A stretch of 64,000 nucleotides of DNA from Rhizophagus clarus. Its lineage: Eukaryota; Glomeromycota; Glomeromycetes; Glomerales; Glomeraceae. How positions within the stretch are numbered: the first letter of the stretch is position 1; each line of letters starts with the position of its first letter. The notes below the pieces were generated by a model. It did not search any database and was not told the DNA's origin. It worked only from the letters and a program-made list of their open reading frames with translations. The translations under genes were made by a program, and so were the position numbers. This document shows positions 40,488 to 52,310 of the stretch, piece after piece. Where the stretch lies: NCBI GenBank assembly GCA_015698045.1, contig BLAL01000027.1:436501-500500 (forward strand). Direction: 5' to 3'.

Positions 40488-43400
40488 TTATATATTTTTT
40501 AAGCCATTTTTTGCCTCGTCCTGAGAATAAGTGTCGATCTGCTTTTCTTTCTCATCCGAATCTTTGAGTTGCATAATTTTATGTGAAGGTGGTGGTTGGT
40601 ATCTATCATCCTCGTTAATAAAGCGTGCGCATATTCCCACTGTTTTTTCTAAATAGTAGTTGATGTCTATTTCCATATTAAGCTCTTTTGCGATGTCTGC
40701 ATATTCCATATAATCTCCAATTCTATGCGGTTCCTTTCGGCCTTTTTCATTATAGAGAGGTGGGCCTTTGACAACTACATAACTAAACCGTTCGCCGGGA
40801 TCAGGAATCCTCTCATTTTTTTCTCTCATCCGTCCTATAAAGCGATAGACGCAAAGATTTTTTTTCTTAGGCTTCCATGTAGCCATTACGATAAAATCAT
40901 CAAAATCCCATTGCTTATGTTTGGCCTCTCTGAGAATATCTTCAACAATTTTATGAATTGAGCGCGTGTTATTTATATCCATAGCTTCCCACATAATTTT
41001 TTCCCCAATGTATTTAAAAAGCTGGGACTGGCCTTGCTTTACAGTATCAATTCCTTTTCTAAAGAGTTCATCCGGCCTGAAATTGACAACCCCTTCATGT
41101 GGTACACTGAAGTATTTTTTCTTGCTGGTAAAGCAAACAGGGAATAATACTTCTTCATATGCCATCTTAAGATAAGATGTGCCATTTTTTATCCTAAGAT
41201 AAGCATTTACTTGATCGCGCAACTTTTTCATCACACCCATAGTAATATTAACCATTTCAGTCCAGTATTCCTCCTTGGAAAGCTTTCCTTCATTAAAAGC
41301 TCTATCGCATATTTCATAATACTTATCTGGGCAGGTGAGGTATAAAGAATCAGTATCACCATATTTTATTCCGAAACCTTTTCCAGATACAAATTTAGCG
41401 ACAAGACCAATATTATATTGACCTGCAGAAGTGATCCCTCCAGCTAATTCACGAAGAAAGAATGGGGATATGCTATTTCCTGCCTCCCCGTAAAAAGTAT
41501 TCATGTATACCTTCAAAGCAAACTGCTTGGAATTCAAACAGTTATAATCGAAACATACGGATGAGTATTCCGAATTTAAGCTTTCCAGAACTCTTTTACC
41601 TCTCTCTTTAGCTAAACTGATCATTTTCCCAAGGCGCTCCTTTTTCTTTCCTAATGAGGCAAGCTGAGCTTTAAGTTCTTTTCTCTTGTTGGACAAATCC
41701 TCTAACACAATAGGATATAAACCCTTCTTCTCGAATTGATTATCATGTCTTACACACCAAGCATGAATGATGCGGTCATTAAATGGAAACTCAATCTTAT
41801 GTAAGATGTTTCCATTTTTTTTGCGCATTATCAGCCTCTTCATAGGTTAATATCATTTTTTCTGGAGAGAGGTTGTAAGACATGATGAGGCTGGGATACA
41901 ATGAGGTAAAATCCAATCCTGTTACAGGTCTTTTAATCTCGATCCCCTTTTTAGGTGAAAATACATATGCACCAGGATACTTGCCTTTTTCTATATTTTT
42001 ACTCTGTCTCGTACTAAATAGCATATCAAGTTTGGTGGTATAAGCATCTAGAAGGTTTCGCACCTTCATTCCATTTGCCCGATAATGAGAATCGAACAAA
42101 GATACGTAAGCTAAAGAAGCGACCTCCCTATATTCATTAATTATATTTCGCTTAACCATGAGCTCCTGGCAACGCAATGCATCTATAATACAATAATATG
42201 CTACTTCATGCATGTTTTGCATAGCAGAAGAATGCGATTCTTTTAGGGAGGTGCCCGCCTTCGCTTCTGAGTAGATTCTCCACATTTTATTATATGGCAT
42301 ATCTGCCTTACTATCAAGTCCACATTTTTTTAAGTAAAACGCAAGCGAGCTTTTCCTATCTACTTCTGCGCGAGGGTAGAGTTTCTTAAAACATACACGT
42401 ACGTCAATTGGCACACAGCCTGGTATTTTAAGAAAAGTGGAAATGAAATCTTCCTCCGGACAAATTTTAACCTTGATTGGCTGTACCCTGAACTCTTCTT
42501 CCTTCTCATTATCAGTAGCACCTTTTTTCTTCTGAAAAGTATTTTTAGAGTTTACCCCTATCTTTCCATAATAATTCCATTTTTAAATTTCTTCAGATGA
42601 TTTAAAGTCTCCCGTCATCTGCTTCCACATCCATTCGAGAAGATTAAGTCTAGAAGCTCTTTCCACAATGAATGGCCAATCATAATCAGAATCATTGAAA
42701 CCGAGCTGGATATCAGGTTGAAAGGCTCTCCAACATAATGCAAATGCCTTTAATAAATTTGGCTGATTTCTACATACAACTGTTATCCAGCGTGGGTCTG
42801 GCGCAGTTTCAAGATCGATGAGGCAGATTTGTTTTAGCGGTTTTGGATCGTCTTTCTAATGCAAGGTCATGCAAATCATAAATACATTATCCTCTTTATT
42901 ATGTACTTTAGCAAATTCTTCCAGCTCTCATGATTGCGTCTCTATATCCCACGTGAGGATAAGTGTACGATCTCTTATGAGTGCTGGAAGCGAAAAATGA
43001 TCACTTATCATTTTTAGGTCTTCTACTGCTCGAAAATGATTTACAGAAACGTGAAAATCGTATGTATATTGAGGATGTTTTCTGCAACAATACTTGCTCA
43101 TCATGGACCAACCAGAAATTGCAATTCCATTCTCTCTAGCTATTTTGCGGTGAAATGAGAATATATCATCTGATGCAGTTTCAAAATCATTATCTTGAAT
43201 GGCTTGGAGGGCTTTCTTTCTATCTTCAGTACCATGCGTAAAAACTCGTAAATATAACTTTTTTTCTGTATGATAACCGCGGAAAGGGAATGCCTCAATA
43301 GGCTCTATTTTATAAGCGTTTATAGTACTACATAGAATTTCGTCTATTTTTATCTTAAAGTCATCCACAGATTCCTTCTCAGGTACGCGAATATCAAAGA

Positions 43401-43746
43401 ATACCCAGATTCCTATAAGGGTAACTACTGCTTTTTGGCCATTGATAAGAGAGCCGTAAAGACACAAAATGTAACGGTTCTTTTCACCTATTTTTTCTGA
43501 CGACCCTCCAAAATCAACGGCCATAAAAGGGATCTCTTGGTAATTGGATAAAGCATTATTAAGAATTGCTGTTAAACCTCCATCATTTTCCGCAACTATA
43601 TCATCTCGAGTTGGGATGCCATTCAAGTAATTTGCACCAGAATAGTGAATTACTTGGGCTTCCATTTTATCTTTTTCAGCCTCTGGGTGAAAAAGGACAG
43701 GGACGTCGGAGGAGAGGAACTCTGAAAGCGAGGATTGTTCGGCCAT
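40488..43746 (-). pseudogene. Family B DNA polymerase, broken
   Basis: ATG 43746 to the stop at 40488, about 1,085 codons. The exonuclease motifs are LTWDIET (near 42945), [10 protein letters not shown] (near 42685) and YCIID (near 42195). Polymerase motif A is LDFTSLYPSLIMSYNLSPEK (near 41895), motif B is KVYMNTFYGEAGN (near 41490) and motif C is KYGDTDSLY (near 41365). The spacing between A and B, and the LNSKQFALK block, match cellular and giant-virus replicative polymerases rather than protein-primed ones. The frame is cut by TGA 42928, TAG 42856 and TAA 42583, and shifts at an A8 run near 41815. The first 18 codons lie in the TIR and equal those of the primase gene. A longer start at 43956 would overlap the antisense zinc gene. 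Confidence 0.9.
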
Positions 43747-43866
43747 AGTAAAAATTTCAGATATGTTGTCTAGTATACCCTTTCGGTATAATACCCCAAC
43801 AAAAAAGTTTAAAATAAAAATAAATAATATTATAGACATCAAAAGATTAACTGAGAATAATATCAA
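43747..43866. promoter_or_regulatory. Divergent promoter region, right TIR
   Basis: The same 120-bp sequence as 8908-9027 in inverted orientation, between the polymerase start and the right zinc-protein start. Identical upstream DNA would give the two replication genes matched expression. Confidence 0.5.
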
Positions 43867-44193
43867 ATGGGAAGTAAATACATTTGCCAGTATCTCTCCG
43901 ATGAAGGGATTGTCTGTGGAGGTGGAAGTACGCGACCAGAAGGATGTCATATTCACTGGAAAAGGTGCCAGCGAGCTCTATGCAAACAAGATGGGTGTAT
44001 AAGACCGACAGCATCAAAATATGGATATTGTAATTTGCATGTAAATAAGTCCCATTCAAAAGCATATTATCATCAGAAGAAGATGGATAAGATGTTTCAG
44101 GATGGGCAAACACCAGAAGCATTAGAACAGGCTCTTGATAAACTATTGCAAGAAGTTGTCTCTAGAAAGTTGTCCTTAGAAAGTTGTCCCTAG
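43867..44193 (+). CDS. Small zinc-binding protein, right TIR copy
   Basis: 108 residues, two substitutions from the left copy. It has the same tandem zinc modules (C-x9-C-x9-C-x2-H and C-x4-C-x10-C-x2-H) and one additional Cys in WKRCQRALC. It is transcribed outward, divergent from the polymerase. Retention of the frame in both TIRs, while the backbone genes decay, suggests either selection or recent insertion with gene conversion. Its function is unknown. Confidence 0.65.
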   Translation: MGSKYICQYLSDEGIVCGGGSTRPEGCHIHWKRCQRALCKQDGCIRPTASKYGYCNLHVNKSHSKAYYHQKKMDKMFQDGQTPEALEQALDKLLQEVVSRKLSLESCP

Positions 44194-44630
44194 AAAAAAT
44201 TTGGCCCCATGAAAATTTTATAGGGACGGCAAAAAAAAACTTAACAAGGACGCTAGAAGTATCTTCTTTCACGATTCTAGAACTCTGGAAGGCCATTCTT
44301 ACTACTTGTCCCTATGTCCCTATGAGTCCCTATGAATTTCTGAACTCTTTACCTTTTTTTTATTTTCATACCATACATCGATCATATATCAATTATATCA
44401 ATTATATCAACCATATACATGACTATATTTACCTATAAGAATATCATAGGAAAGTCGATTTTTTTTTAGAACTTTTATATTTCATAGGGACACATAGGGA
44501 CATAGGGACAAGTAATAAAGAACTCAATAAATCAAGCTAAGAAGCCCAAAAATAATATCGAGATTATCTCTATAAGCGTCCCTATGAATTTTTCTTATAG
44601 GGACGAAGAATTTTCATAGGGACGCTCAAA
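44182..44630. repeat. GTCCCTAT motif cluster, right TIR
   Basis: Counterpart of the cluster at 8148-8590, with GTCCCTAT and ATAGGGAC in both orientations just downstream of the zinc gene. One left-hand ATAGGGACAA reads ATAGAGATAA on this side, a pair of transitions. Confidence 0.6.
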
Positions 44631-45683
44631 AAAAAAATAGTATACACACTGCTTCAACCCAGATTAAACCATGATTGGACCTCAGAAGTGCTTACAACAT
44701 CCCGCCAATATACCGGCAACTAATAGGCAATAGTTGGGTTATAAGACGATGCACTTCCGGCAATCAAATAGGCCAACCACAATAATACATATCGCATCTT
44801 CAACTTCGGATGTGAAATAGGCATACATGTACCGGCATAGGGAGTGAACTAATAGAACTATACTAGTACTTCACCACTTCTATAACGCTACTATGATGGA
44901 TCCCAAAGGGATCATCCTAAAATCGGGTGACCAAAAATCGGCCAGATTTATCTTCATCATAATGCCAGCCAAAACTAACCAATATGTTATATGACGGAGG
45001 GTGATCTGGCGTCAGAACAGTATCACGTGACTGGCGCAGTAAGGCGCAATACCGGCCAGCATTATTCCATAATTTCGGCCAGATCTTAAAGCATAAGAAG
45101 ACGGCATCCAAGCTGGCAAACTACTAGTTCCATAACAGTTCCATGACAGCTCCAGGATACTACCAAGTCGCTACCATGGTGCCAGCTTGGATCTTTCAAA
45201 TCACATGCCCTCAAGATCAGCCTGAATTATACCATAGTGCCGGCCAAATTTAGACGTGGATTTACATTGAATTTACTGCGCCACCCGCCACCTTTTTTTA
45301 CACTATTTCAGCATCTAGAAAGGCAATCAAATAGGCGAAGAAGGAAAGCACCCTCGAATTCTTAACAGGCAACCAAAGAGGCGCCGAATGGCAGAAACAT
45401 CGACATAAAACTTAGAATCCAAACAATTGCAGACAGGCCAGGCCTCCACTATAGAATTTAATACCAATCAGCCGTAGAGTCCCAATTTCATAAATTATAC
45501 TAGAAAGCAATTACTGGCGTACAGAACCAAATAAAAATGGATACACTTCGATTATTTAGTAATGGTAATATTTAGGTTATTTAATCATATGATCGCAAAT
45601 GATGTGTAGGAACTAGTGAAGGAATTTCGATTACAAAGACAGGAAATATAGTAAGAAAAATAGCTAGGCATACAAAATCGTCA

Positions 45684-45940
45684 TAAATAGGTTATTTAGT
45701 TAGATTATTTAATCATATTTAGGTTATTTGACTTTAGATTATTTAGTTATAGTTAGGTTATTTCACGAATGATTTGGTAATATGTCGATTATTTAGTTAT
45801 ATTTAGATTATTTCACGAATGATTTGGTAATATGTCGATTATTTAGTTATATTTAGATTATTTAATTATATTTAGATTATTTAGTTATATTTAGATTATT
45901 TAGTTATAGTTAGGTTATTATATTACTAAATAACCTAATC
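45684..45940. repeat. Right subterminal repeats
   Basis: TTAGTTATATTTAGATTATT units with two copies of the TTTCACGAATGATTTGGTAA then TATGTCG block, against three in the left TIR. Confidence 0.85.
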
Positions 45941-45942
45941 TA

Positions 45943-45992
45943 AGCCGATTATGCCTAAATAATATAATTATATTATTTAGGCATAATCGGCT
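45943..45992. repeat. Right terminal 50-bp perfect palindrome
   Basis: Identical to 6770-6819. It is followed directly by AATAT, the right copy of the target duplication (45993-45997, or TAATAT from 45992). Confidence 0.95.
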
Positions 45993-47527
45993 AATATTCC
46001 AACATTTTTTTTAAAATTTTGCATACAAAAATACCAGAATTCAGTAAAACTACTAGTTCTGGCTTTTTAGTCTATGTTTTTATCATTACAAAATGATAAA
46101 TACAATTACATTTATTAAATACGTTACATTTGTCAAAATGCATTATGTTTGGCAAAATGTATTATATTTATCAAAATACATTTTACAAATATTAAATCAA
46201 TCATTCTAAAATTTTTTTGAAAATAGATTTGATTTGTTAAATAATTTTATTTAAGTAGAAAAAGGTAATTTCATTTAATTAAAATAGTAAAACTATACTT
46301 TAAAGTTGCAAAATAGCTTTTTGCAAAAAAATTAATAATATAAAAATAATTAATACTTTATAAATATTTGATTGATTATTATAAAAATTATATGTAACTA
46401 AATAGATTTAACATTGCTGAACAATTTTATTTAAGTACAAAAAATGATTTCATTTGATCAAAATAATATTATTAGTATATTCTAAAATTAAAAAAGAAAA
46501 AAAAATTTTAAAGCTACTAGTATTATTTAAAAAATATAAATTTCTTTATAAATATTATAATTAGTATTCTAGTTTTAAGAAAATTGAAATGCAAATACTT
46601 TTAATATTGCTGAACAATTTTACTTAAATATAAAAAGATAATTTTATTTATCTAAATTCATTTTATATATAAATAAAATTAGCAAATAAAAAAATAAGAA
46701 TATAAAATATTATTATAAAATATATTTCTTAAATAGAACTCTTTCTGCTGATTGTTACACATATTTTTTCAGAAAAAATTTTGAAAAACAGTTAAAATAC
46801 AGTGAACAAAGTATGAAAAACAGCTTTGTTATTTATATACTTATCTAGTTACTTAACAGAAACAATTTTTAGAAATAAGAATGGTAAAAAACAGATAGAA
46901 ACTAAGAACTCTTTGCTCACAGATGTTACAAAAAAAATGCTGATGATGGGTTCAAAGATTAAAATATTTACAGAAGTTTTTACTGTTTAACAAGTATATA
47001 TAAAACAGGTAGGAAAAGTATTATCCAAGAAACAAGTCTTAGTTGTAGTACTTACTTATTTACTAGGATATTTTGACACAAAGTAATATTAGAATATTAT
47101 TAAAGCTTTTGATTTTTTTCTACTGTGTTTTATTAATAGCATAATCATTCTTTTATGTAATATAGTGCAATTGCAGTTATGTTTTACCTGTTTATTTTTA
47201 AGCTTATTTTTATTTTAGAAGTATAGGATAGTTTTTCTTTTTAGTTTATCTTAAAGGTTTTATTTGAATTTTTCATTTTTGTTTATTTTTTTATTACACA
47301 AAATTTTTATTGGTTAATATTAAAAGAATAAGGTTTATGCAAAGGTGCTTCTATATAGATTGAGGGATATAGTAGGACTCCGAACTATATATAAATAGGT
47401 CAGGGGTTGAGTTTACTTATTGATCATATAAAATTTTTAAAAAGTTGCTTATTTCAGGGGTATTTTTAAAAAATTTCTTATTATACATACCCCTGTATTT
47501 AAAAGATCTACTGATTGGATTTTAATG

Positions 47528-47580
47528 AAATTTATATCATTGGATTCGTCTTAATGAGACAAATCTAATGATATAAATTT
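47528..47580. repeat. Near-perfect hairpin, 24-bp arms
   Basis: AAATTTATATCATTGGATTC... pairs with ...AATCTAATGATATAAATTT with two mismatches and a 5-base loop. It could be a transposon end, a terminator-like structure or a fold-back element. Confidence 0.6.
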
Positions 47581-49247
47581 TACTTTGATAGCATTAATAT
47601 TGACTAGGATATCCTAAATTGAAAATTTTATTATACATTATATCTAACCTAAATGAGAGATGTTCAGGGTCCTAGTATAGTATATATTATTTCTATTTAG
47701 GAAGATGTTGTTATATACTTATTAATCTACTCTGGATAGTATTATTGATAATTCTTATAGTTATTAGCAGTCTATAATATTAGTTAATAGTTTAGGCTAT
47801 ACTGATCCTGAAATCATTGTATTTATTTTTAACAAAAGAACAAAAGAATAATAATAATAAAAAAAAAAAAAAAAAAAAAATATGATTTTTTTTATAAATA
47901 TTAAATACAATATTATATTTATAAAAATTAAAATATATAAAATAATAGAAAGAAATATTAGTTTAAAAAAAATTTTTGTAAAAAAATTTTTTTAATATAT
48001 ATGTAAAATTTTCTTTTTCTATATATATGAAAATTATTTTTTATTGCTATATATGATTAGATTTATTATAAATTTCTATTAGAGAAGTTACACATATCAC
48101 ATAATATCCATTTTGTTATAAATCCTTACCCCCTTCCCTTCCTGTTAGATTTAATAACCAATCAGATTATAGTATTTATAAATTATATAATTAATATAAG
48201 TGTAATGTAAGAATTTAACTATTCCCCTCCTCCCCTTTGATAATTACGTAATATGTGTAAGCTCTCTTAAATATGTATTAAGTATATATAATTATAATAT
48301 TTATTTTTTATATAAAATTTTATAATTTAAAAAAATTTTAATGAACATAAATAATTACTAGTTAATAATAAAAATTATAAGTTAAATTATAGCAAATTAA
48401 TATATAATTTGCATATAATATTTGATTTTTAAATAAATTTAATTAATTTTAAAAATAAATAATTTTATACAAATCTTTTTTAACCTTTATATTAAATATT
48501 TAGAATTTTAGTTTATATAAAATTTATATATAAAATTTTTTATAAATTAATATACTATATTATAAAAATATTTTTTAAAATTTTTTAACTAATATATTTT
48601 AATAATTTAATAATAGTTTAAGTAAAAAAAAAAATAATATATATTAATAGAATTTTAAAATATACATAAAAAAGTTAAATTTGAATTTGTATAAAAATAA
48701 CTAAAATATTTTACCTTTTATAAATAATATTGATTAGTTTTAATTTTTTTTTTTTTTTGATATTAATTACTACTTTTAAGCAATTTAATAATTGGATTTT
48801 AATAAATTTACTACTATTTATTTTAATAATAATAGTAGTAAATTTATATTTTTAATATTAACATTGATTAAATTTTCTTTCTTTTTTTTTTTTTAAAGAA
48901 TATTGATTGAATTATTATAAAAATATATTTTATTATGTATTATTTTTAAATTAAATGAGAAATATTTAGGATTTTATTTAAATCTTAAATAAAAGTTAAT
49001 AATTATTGAAAATATTTTATGTAATATAATAAATATTACTTTTAAAAAGTGATGCAACATAGTAAGTCTTTTAATTATTTACTTAAAATTATAAAAAATA
49101 TATTTTAATATTGGTCAATACTTTATATACTAATATAGATAAAATGATTAATTAATAATATGTATATAAGATCTTTATAGATTAATATATTTTAATAATT
49201 TGGATTTTAATTTTTGTTTATTTATATTTTTGTATTTATACTATATA

Positions 49248-49396
49248 ATTATAATTAAAGATGTTAGCTTTAATTATTTTTTAAAAAATTTTGAATTATG
49301 AACTATAAGATTTTTATAGCCTTAATTAATTACGGCATATAAAAATTTTGTATTTTATCACTTTTTTGAATTATAGTTAACATCTTTAATTATAAT
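49248..49396. mobile_element. 149-bp miniature inverted-repeat element
   Basis: ATTATAATTAAAGATGTTA at 49248-49266 is the exact complement of TAACATCTTTAATTATAAT at 49378-49396. Imperfect pairing extends further inward. The interior is non-coding. This fits a MITE or fold-back repeat. Confidence 0.5.
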
Positions 49397-49793
49397 AAAT
49401 TTAATAAAATTATAAATATACTAAAGTAAAAATAAAAATAAAATTATTTTACAATTGATTTTAAATATAATAAATTCTCTATCTTTCATCTTAAATTCAT
49501 TATAAGATTACAGTAAAAATTTTATAGAATTTAATTGGTTATTTTATATATTCAAATTTATTATATAGTAAATTAATTTATATTAAGGGATAATTGTAGT
49601 ATAAAAGTATTTTTATATATATAAATTATAAAATAAAATGCTTAATAATATAAAATTTTTAATATTATAATAATATAATTTAAATAAAATTTTATTTTTT
49701 TATTACATTTATATAAATTATATTTTTTTATTTATATTATAAAAAAAAATATTTGTTTGTAGTTTAAATATAAATATATATATATATATAAGA

Positions 49794-49883
49794 ATAAATA
49801 TTTTCTGTACAGCTTTGCAAATTTGATAACTTATTTAACACTTGTTATTCTTTATAAACAGCTTAGCTACAGAAAATATTTAT
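49794..49883. mobile_element. 90-bp inverted-repeat element
   Basis: ATAAATATTTTCTGTA at 49794-49809 pairs exactly with TACAGAAAATATTTAT at 49868-49883. The interior is non-coding. It may be a minimal MITE. Confidence 0.45.
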
Positions 49884-51680
49884 CTACTACTATAATATAT
49901 AGCAAAAAGTAAAGTTACATTTAAAATTTTAATCAAAATAAGCAGTTTATATATATTATAATTCTAACCAATTTTATAATGCTAATTAAATTACAAATTA
50001 GAATTGGCTAAAGTATGATTTTAAACATATGTCAAGTTAAATAATAGTTTTAAAGTTAAGAAATATGGGTTTACAAAACCAAATTAATTTAAATTAATAT
50101 AATTAGATTTTTCATTTAAGCCTTTTTTATTCAAGCTTTCAAAAATTGAATTACATTATAAAAATACTGATTAAATTATGTGTTACATAGTAATTAACAT
50201 AACTTGTTGGCAGGGATAATATCGTCATCAATTTTACATAATAAAATCTTCATCGAGATTTTATGACTGGGTGTTACAAAAAACGCCAACTTACGTAATT
50301 CGGAACTGAATTTCTTTTTTTAATATAACGAAGATTCTAATTTTGGATGTTCGTATAATTTAGAGTGAATGAAGATTGTGCATATCCTTACTTCTTGACT
50401 CTGTTTTGATCGGAACAAAAATCACATGAAAACAATCACATGAAAACATCAGTTATAAGTAAAACGCGATACTATTTGTAGATAATATAATGTTTCACTA
50501 GATAAGACATATAATCTTTTTGCGCGCAAAAAAACTTCGTATTACCTCGAGAAAAGATATATTTAGTTATTTGTACGTATTCGTCACAGAAAAAAAAAAA
50601 AAATTTTTTTTTTTTTTTTAAAAAAAAAAAACTTGCTAGATAACAAGTCCGAGTTGAATTTATATAAATTGATAAAACATTTTTTAAAATAATGCCATTA
50701 GACTATTGTGCATAATTGTTTATAAAAACAAAACAAATAAATAAATAAAAACTCATCTCTTCATTTCTTTACTTTTTTTTTTTTCTTTTCCCCTTATTTT
50801 TTTTTTTTTTAAAAAAAAAAAATAAAAATAAAATAAAATAAAAACCTTAAATATAAACGGAACGAAAATAAAATTAAAGTTTTCTCAAATTGCTTATAAA
50901 GAGATAACGTAAGGAATTGATCCAGTAAAGGCTAATTATACACATATGCGGGGAGGTGATAAGTAGAAAAAATTAGTTTGTAATACATTTCATTTATTCG
51001 TAAGTTTAACAAAATAACAAACTTTAATTTAAGCGATCCAATGTTAAAAGTCGGCATAATATATCACAAGATAAATTAATCACCTAAAAGAAATGTGGTG
51101 TGATCACAAAAATGTTGCAACCATTAATGGTGATTCCAACATTATGATTATGTTATAATATTACATAATTGAATTATAATCAAATTTTCTTGTGAAAAAT
51201 TACCAATTTGGCAAGTCATCAAAAATTTGACAATTTGAATAATTCAATTTTGGGATTTTGGCGAATCAAATATACAAAATCGGACGCGTTAATCTGACAC
51301 GTTCATGTAGTAAAACTGTAAGAAAAACTTCACTTGACTTTTTGACTTAATTGGATTAGGATTGTTGTAATGTTTTTAACTTTTTTTGGTTAATACAAAA
51401 AAAAAATAATACAAATTTATGGGTTTTTGTCTGAAAAAAAAATCATTTTTTTCATGATCTATTTTACTCTTACTCTGACTTCATCCATTCTTCATGGAAA
51501 ATGTCTTTCTTCGATCTTATCAAAGATGTTTGAGTTTCTTTCCTTCACATCATTTGTAAGTATTATCTTCTTTTATCTTATATGAGGGAAAAGATGGTTT
51601 TAGACTTTTTTTGGATATATTTTTTAATATTATAAAATTATTGTTTTACTATTCTAATAGATTAAATCTTCATTCCGATC

Positions 51681-52279
51681 CCAATGAGAATCTCACATCC
51701 TCACATTCCTTTTCCTTTCGGATTAAGAAATGATTACGTACTGGCTGCTAATCATTCTTTTGTTTTTTTTTTTTTTTCGTTGTTTAATCGCAATATTCGA
51801 TTTACGATTTACGATTATGACATCAAATGTGGGAGTAAAATTGAAAGGGAGGATAATATAAATTTATATATGATGTTTTTAAGCTGGAAAAAAAAGAAAA
51901 TTATGAAGTTAAAAAAAATATATATATATATTTTTTTGAATTTAACTTTTTCATCCCTATTCCGTTCACACCCTGGCCTTTCATAATTTTTCTCGTCTAT
52001 TATTTATTATATGATTTTATTATATGATTTTATCGATTCTTATATTTTTATCGTTTAAAATTTAGATTATTTAAAATATTCTTTTGCTTTGTCACCTTTT
52101 TTTTTATTATCGTTTTTTTTTTATCATCGTTTTGGTAAAAGCGTAAGTTACTAAATTTTCCGTTTTATTCTCGCTCATAACATTCGTTCATCTTCTTTTT
52201 TTTTTTTTTTCCTCGTTATTTCTTCAATTCTTAAAAAAAAAGCAAAATCATGTTTATTTTTTTTTTTTCGCGCATTTGA

Positions 52280-52310
<31 letters not shown>

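Larger units (their letters stand above)
6770..45992. mobile_element. 39.2-kb Maverick-like / giant-virus-like integrated element
   Basis: The boundaries are set by matching 50-bp terminal palindromes, 2.3-kb terminal inverted repeats, a 5-6 bp target duplication and the interrupted flanking tandem repeat. The interior encodes a B-family DNA polymerase, D5-like primase-helicase, A32-type ATPase, DDE integrase, tyrosine recombinase, Gag/knuckle/retropepsin block, and a cargo island of fungal genes with introns. The integrase, ATPase, long TIRs and target duplication are hallmarks of Maverick/Polinton elements. The polymerase type and primase-helicase resemble nucleocytoplasmic large DNA viruses instead of the protein-primed polymerase usual in Polintons. 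No jelly-roll capsid gene was recognised. Most backbone genes are broken. Confidence 0.9.
43694..45992. repeat. Right terminal inverted repeat (2.30 kb)
   Basis: Reverse complement of 6770-9080. Differences are scattered substitutions, several of them C/T transitions at CpG (7515 versus 45255; 7740 versus 45031; 8058 versus 44714). One fewer subterminal repeat copy is present. The repeat ends inside the polymerase coding sequence. The region 44640-45680 within it holds no supported gene. Confidence 0.95.
45993..51680. other. Very AT-rich gene-free stretch
   Basis: The first ~70 bp continue the tandem repeat interrupted by the element. After that I find no gene. The part from about 47850 to 49900 is almost entirely A and T. 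It contains small inverted-repeat elements listed separately, and T-run/A-run palindromes near 50595 and 50805. Confidence 0.6.

Noticed and set aside
9028..43746. Alternative genetic code with TGA as a sense codon
   Set aside because: TAG and TAA also interrupt the same genes, frameshifts are present, and TGA ends some otherwise complete frames such as 14635 and 14271.
6770..45992. Double-jelly-roll major capsid or penton protein
   Set aside because: I looked through the backbone proteins and found none I can recognise; sequence reading alone cannot exclude a very diverged one.
51684..51986. 100-codon frame in the AT-rich flank
   Set aside because: Low complexity from T and A runs; no domain.
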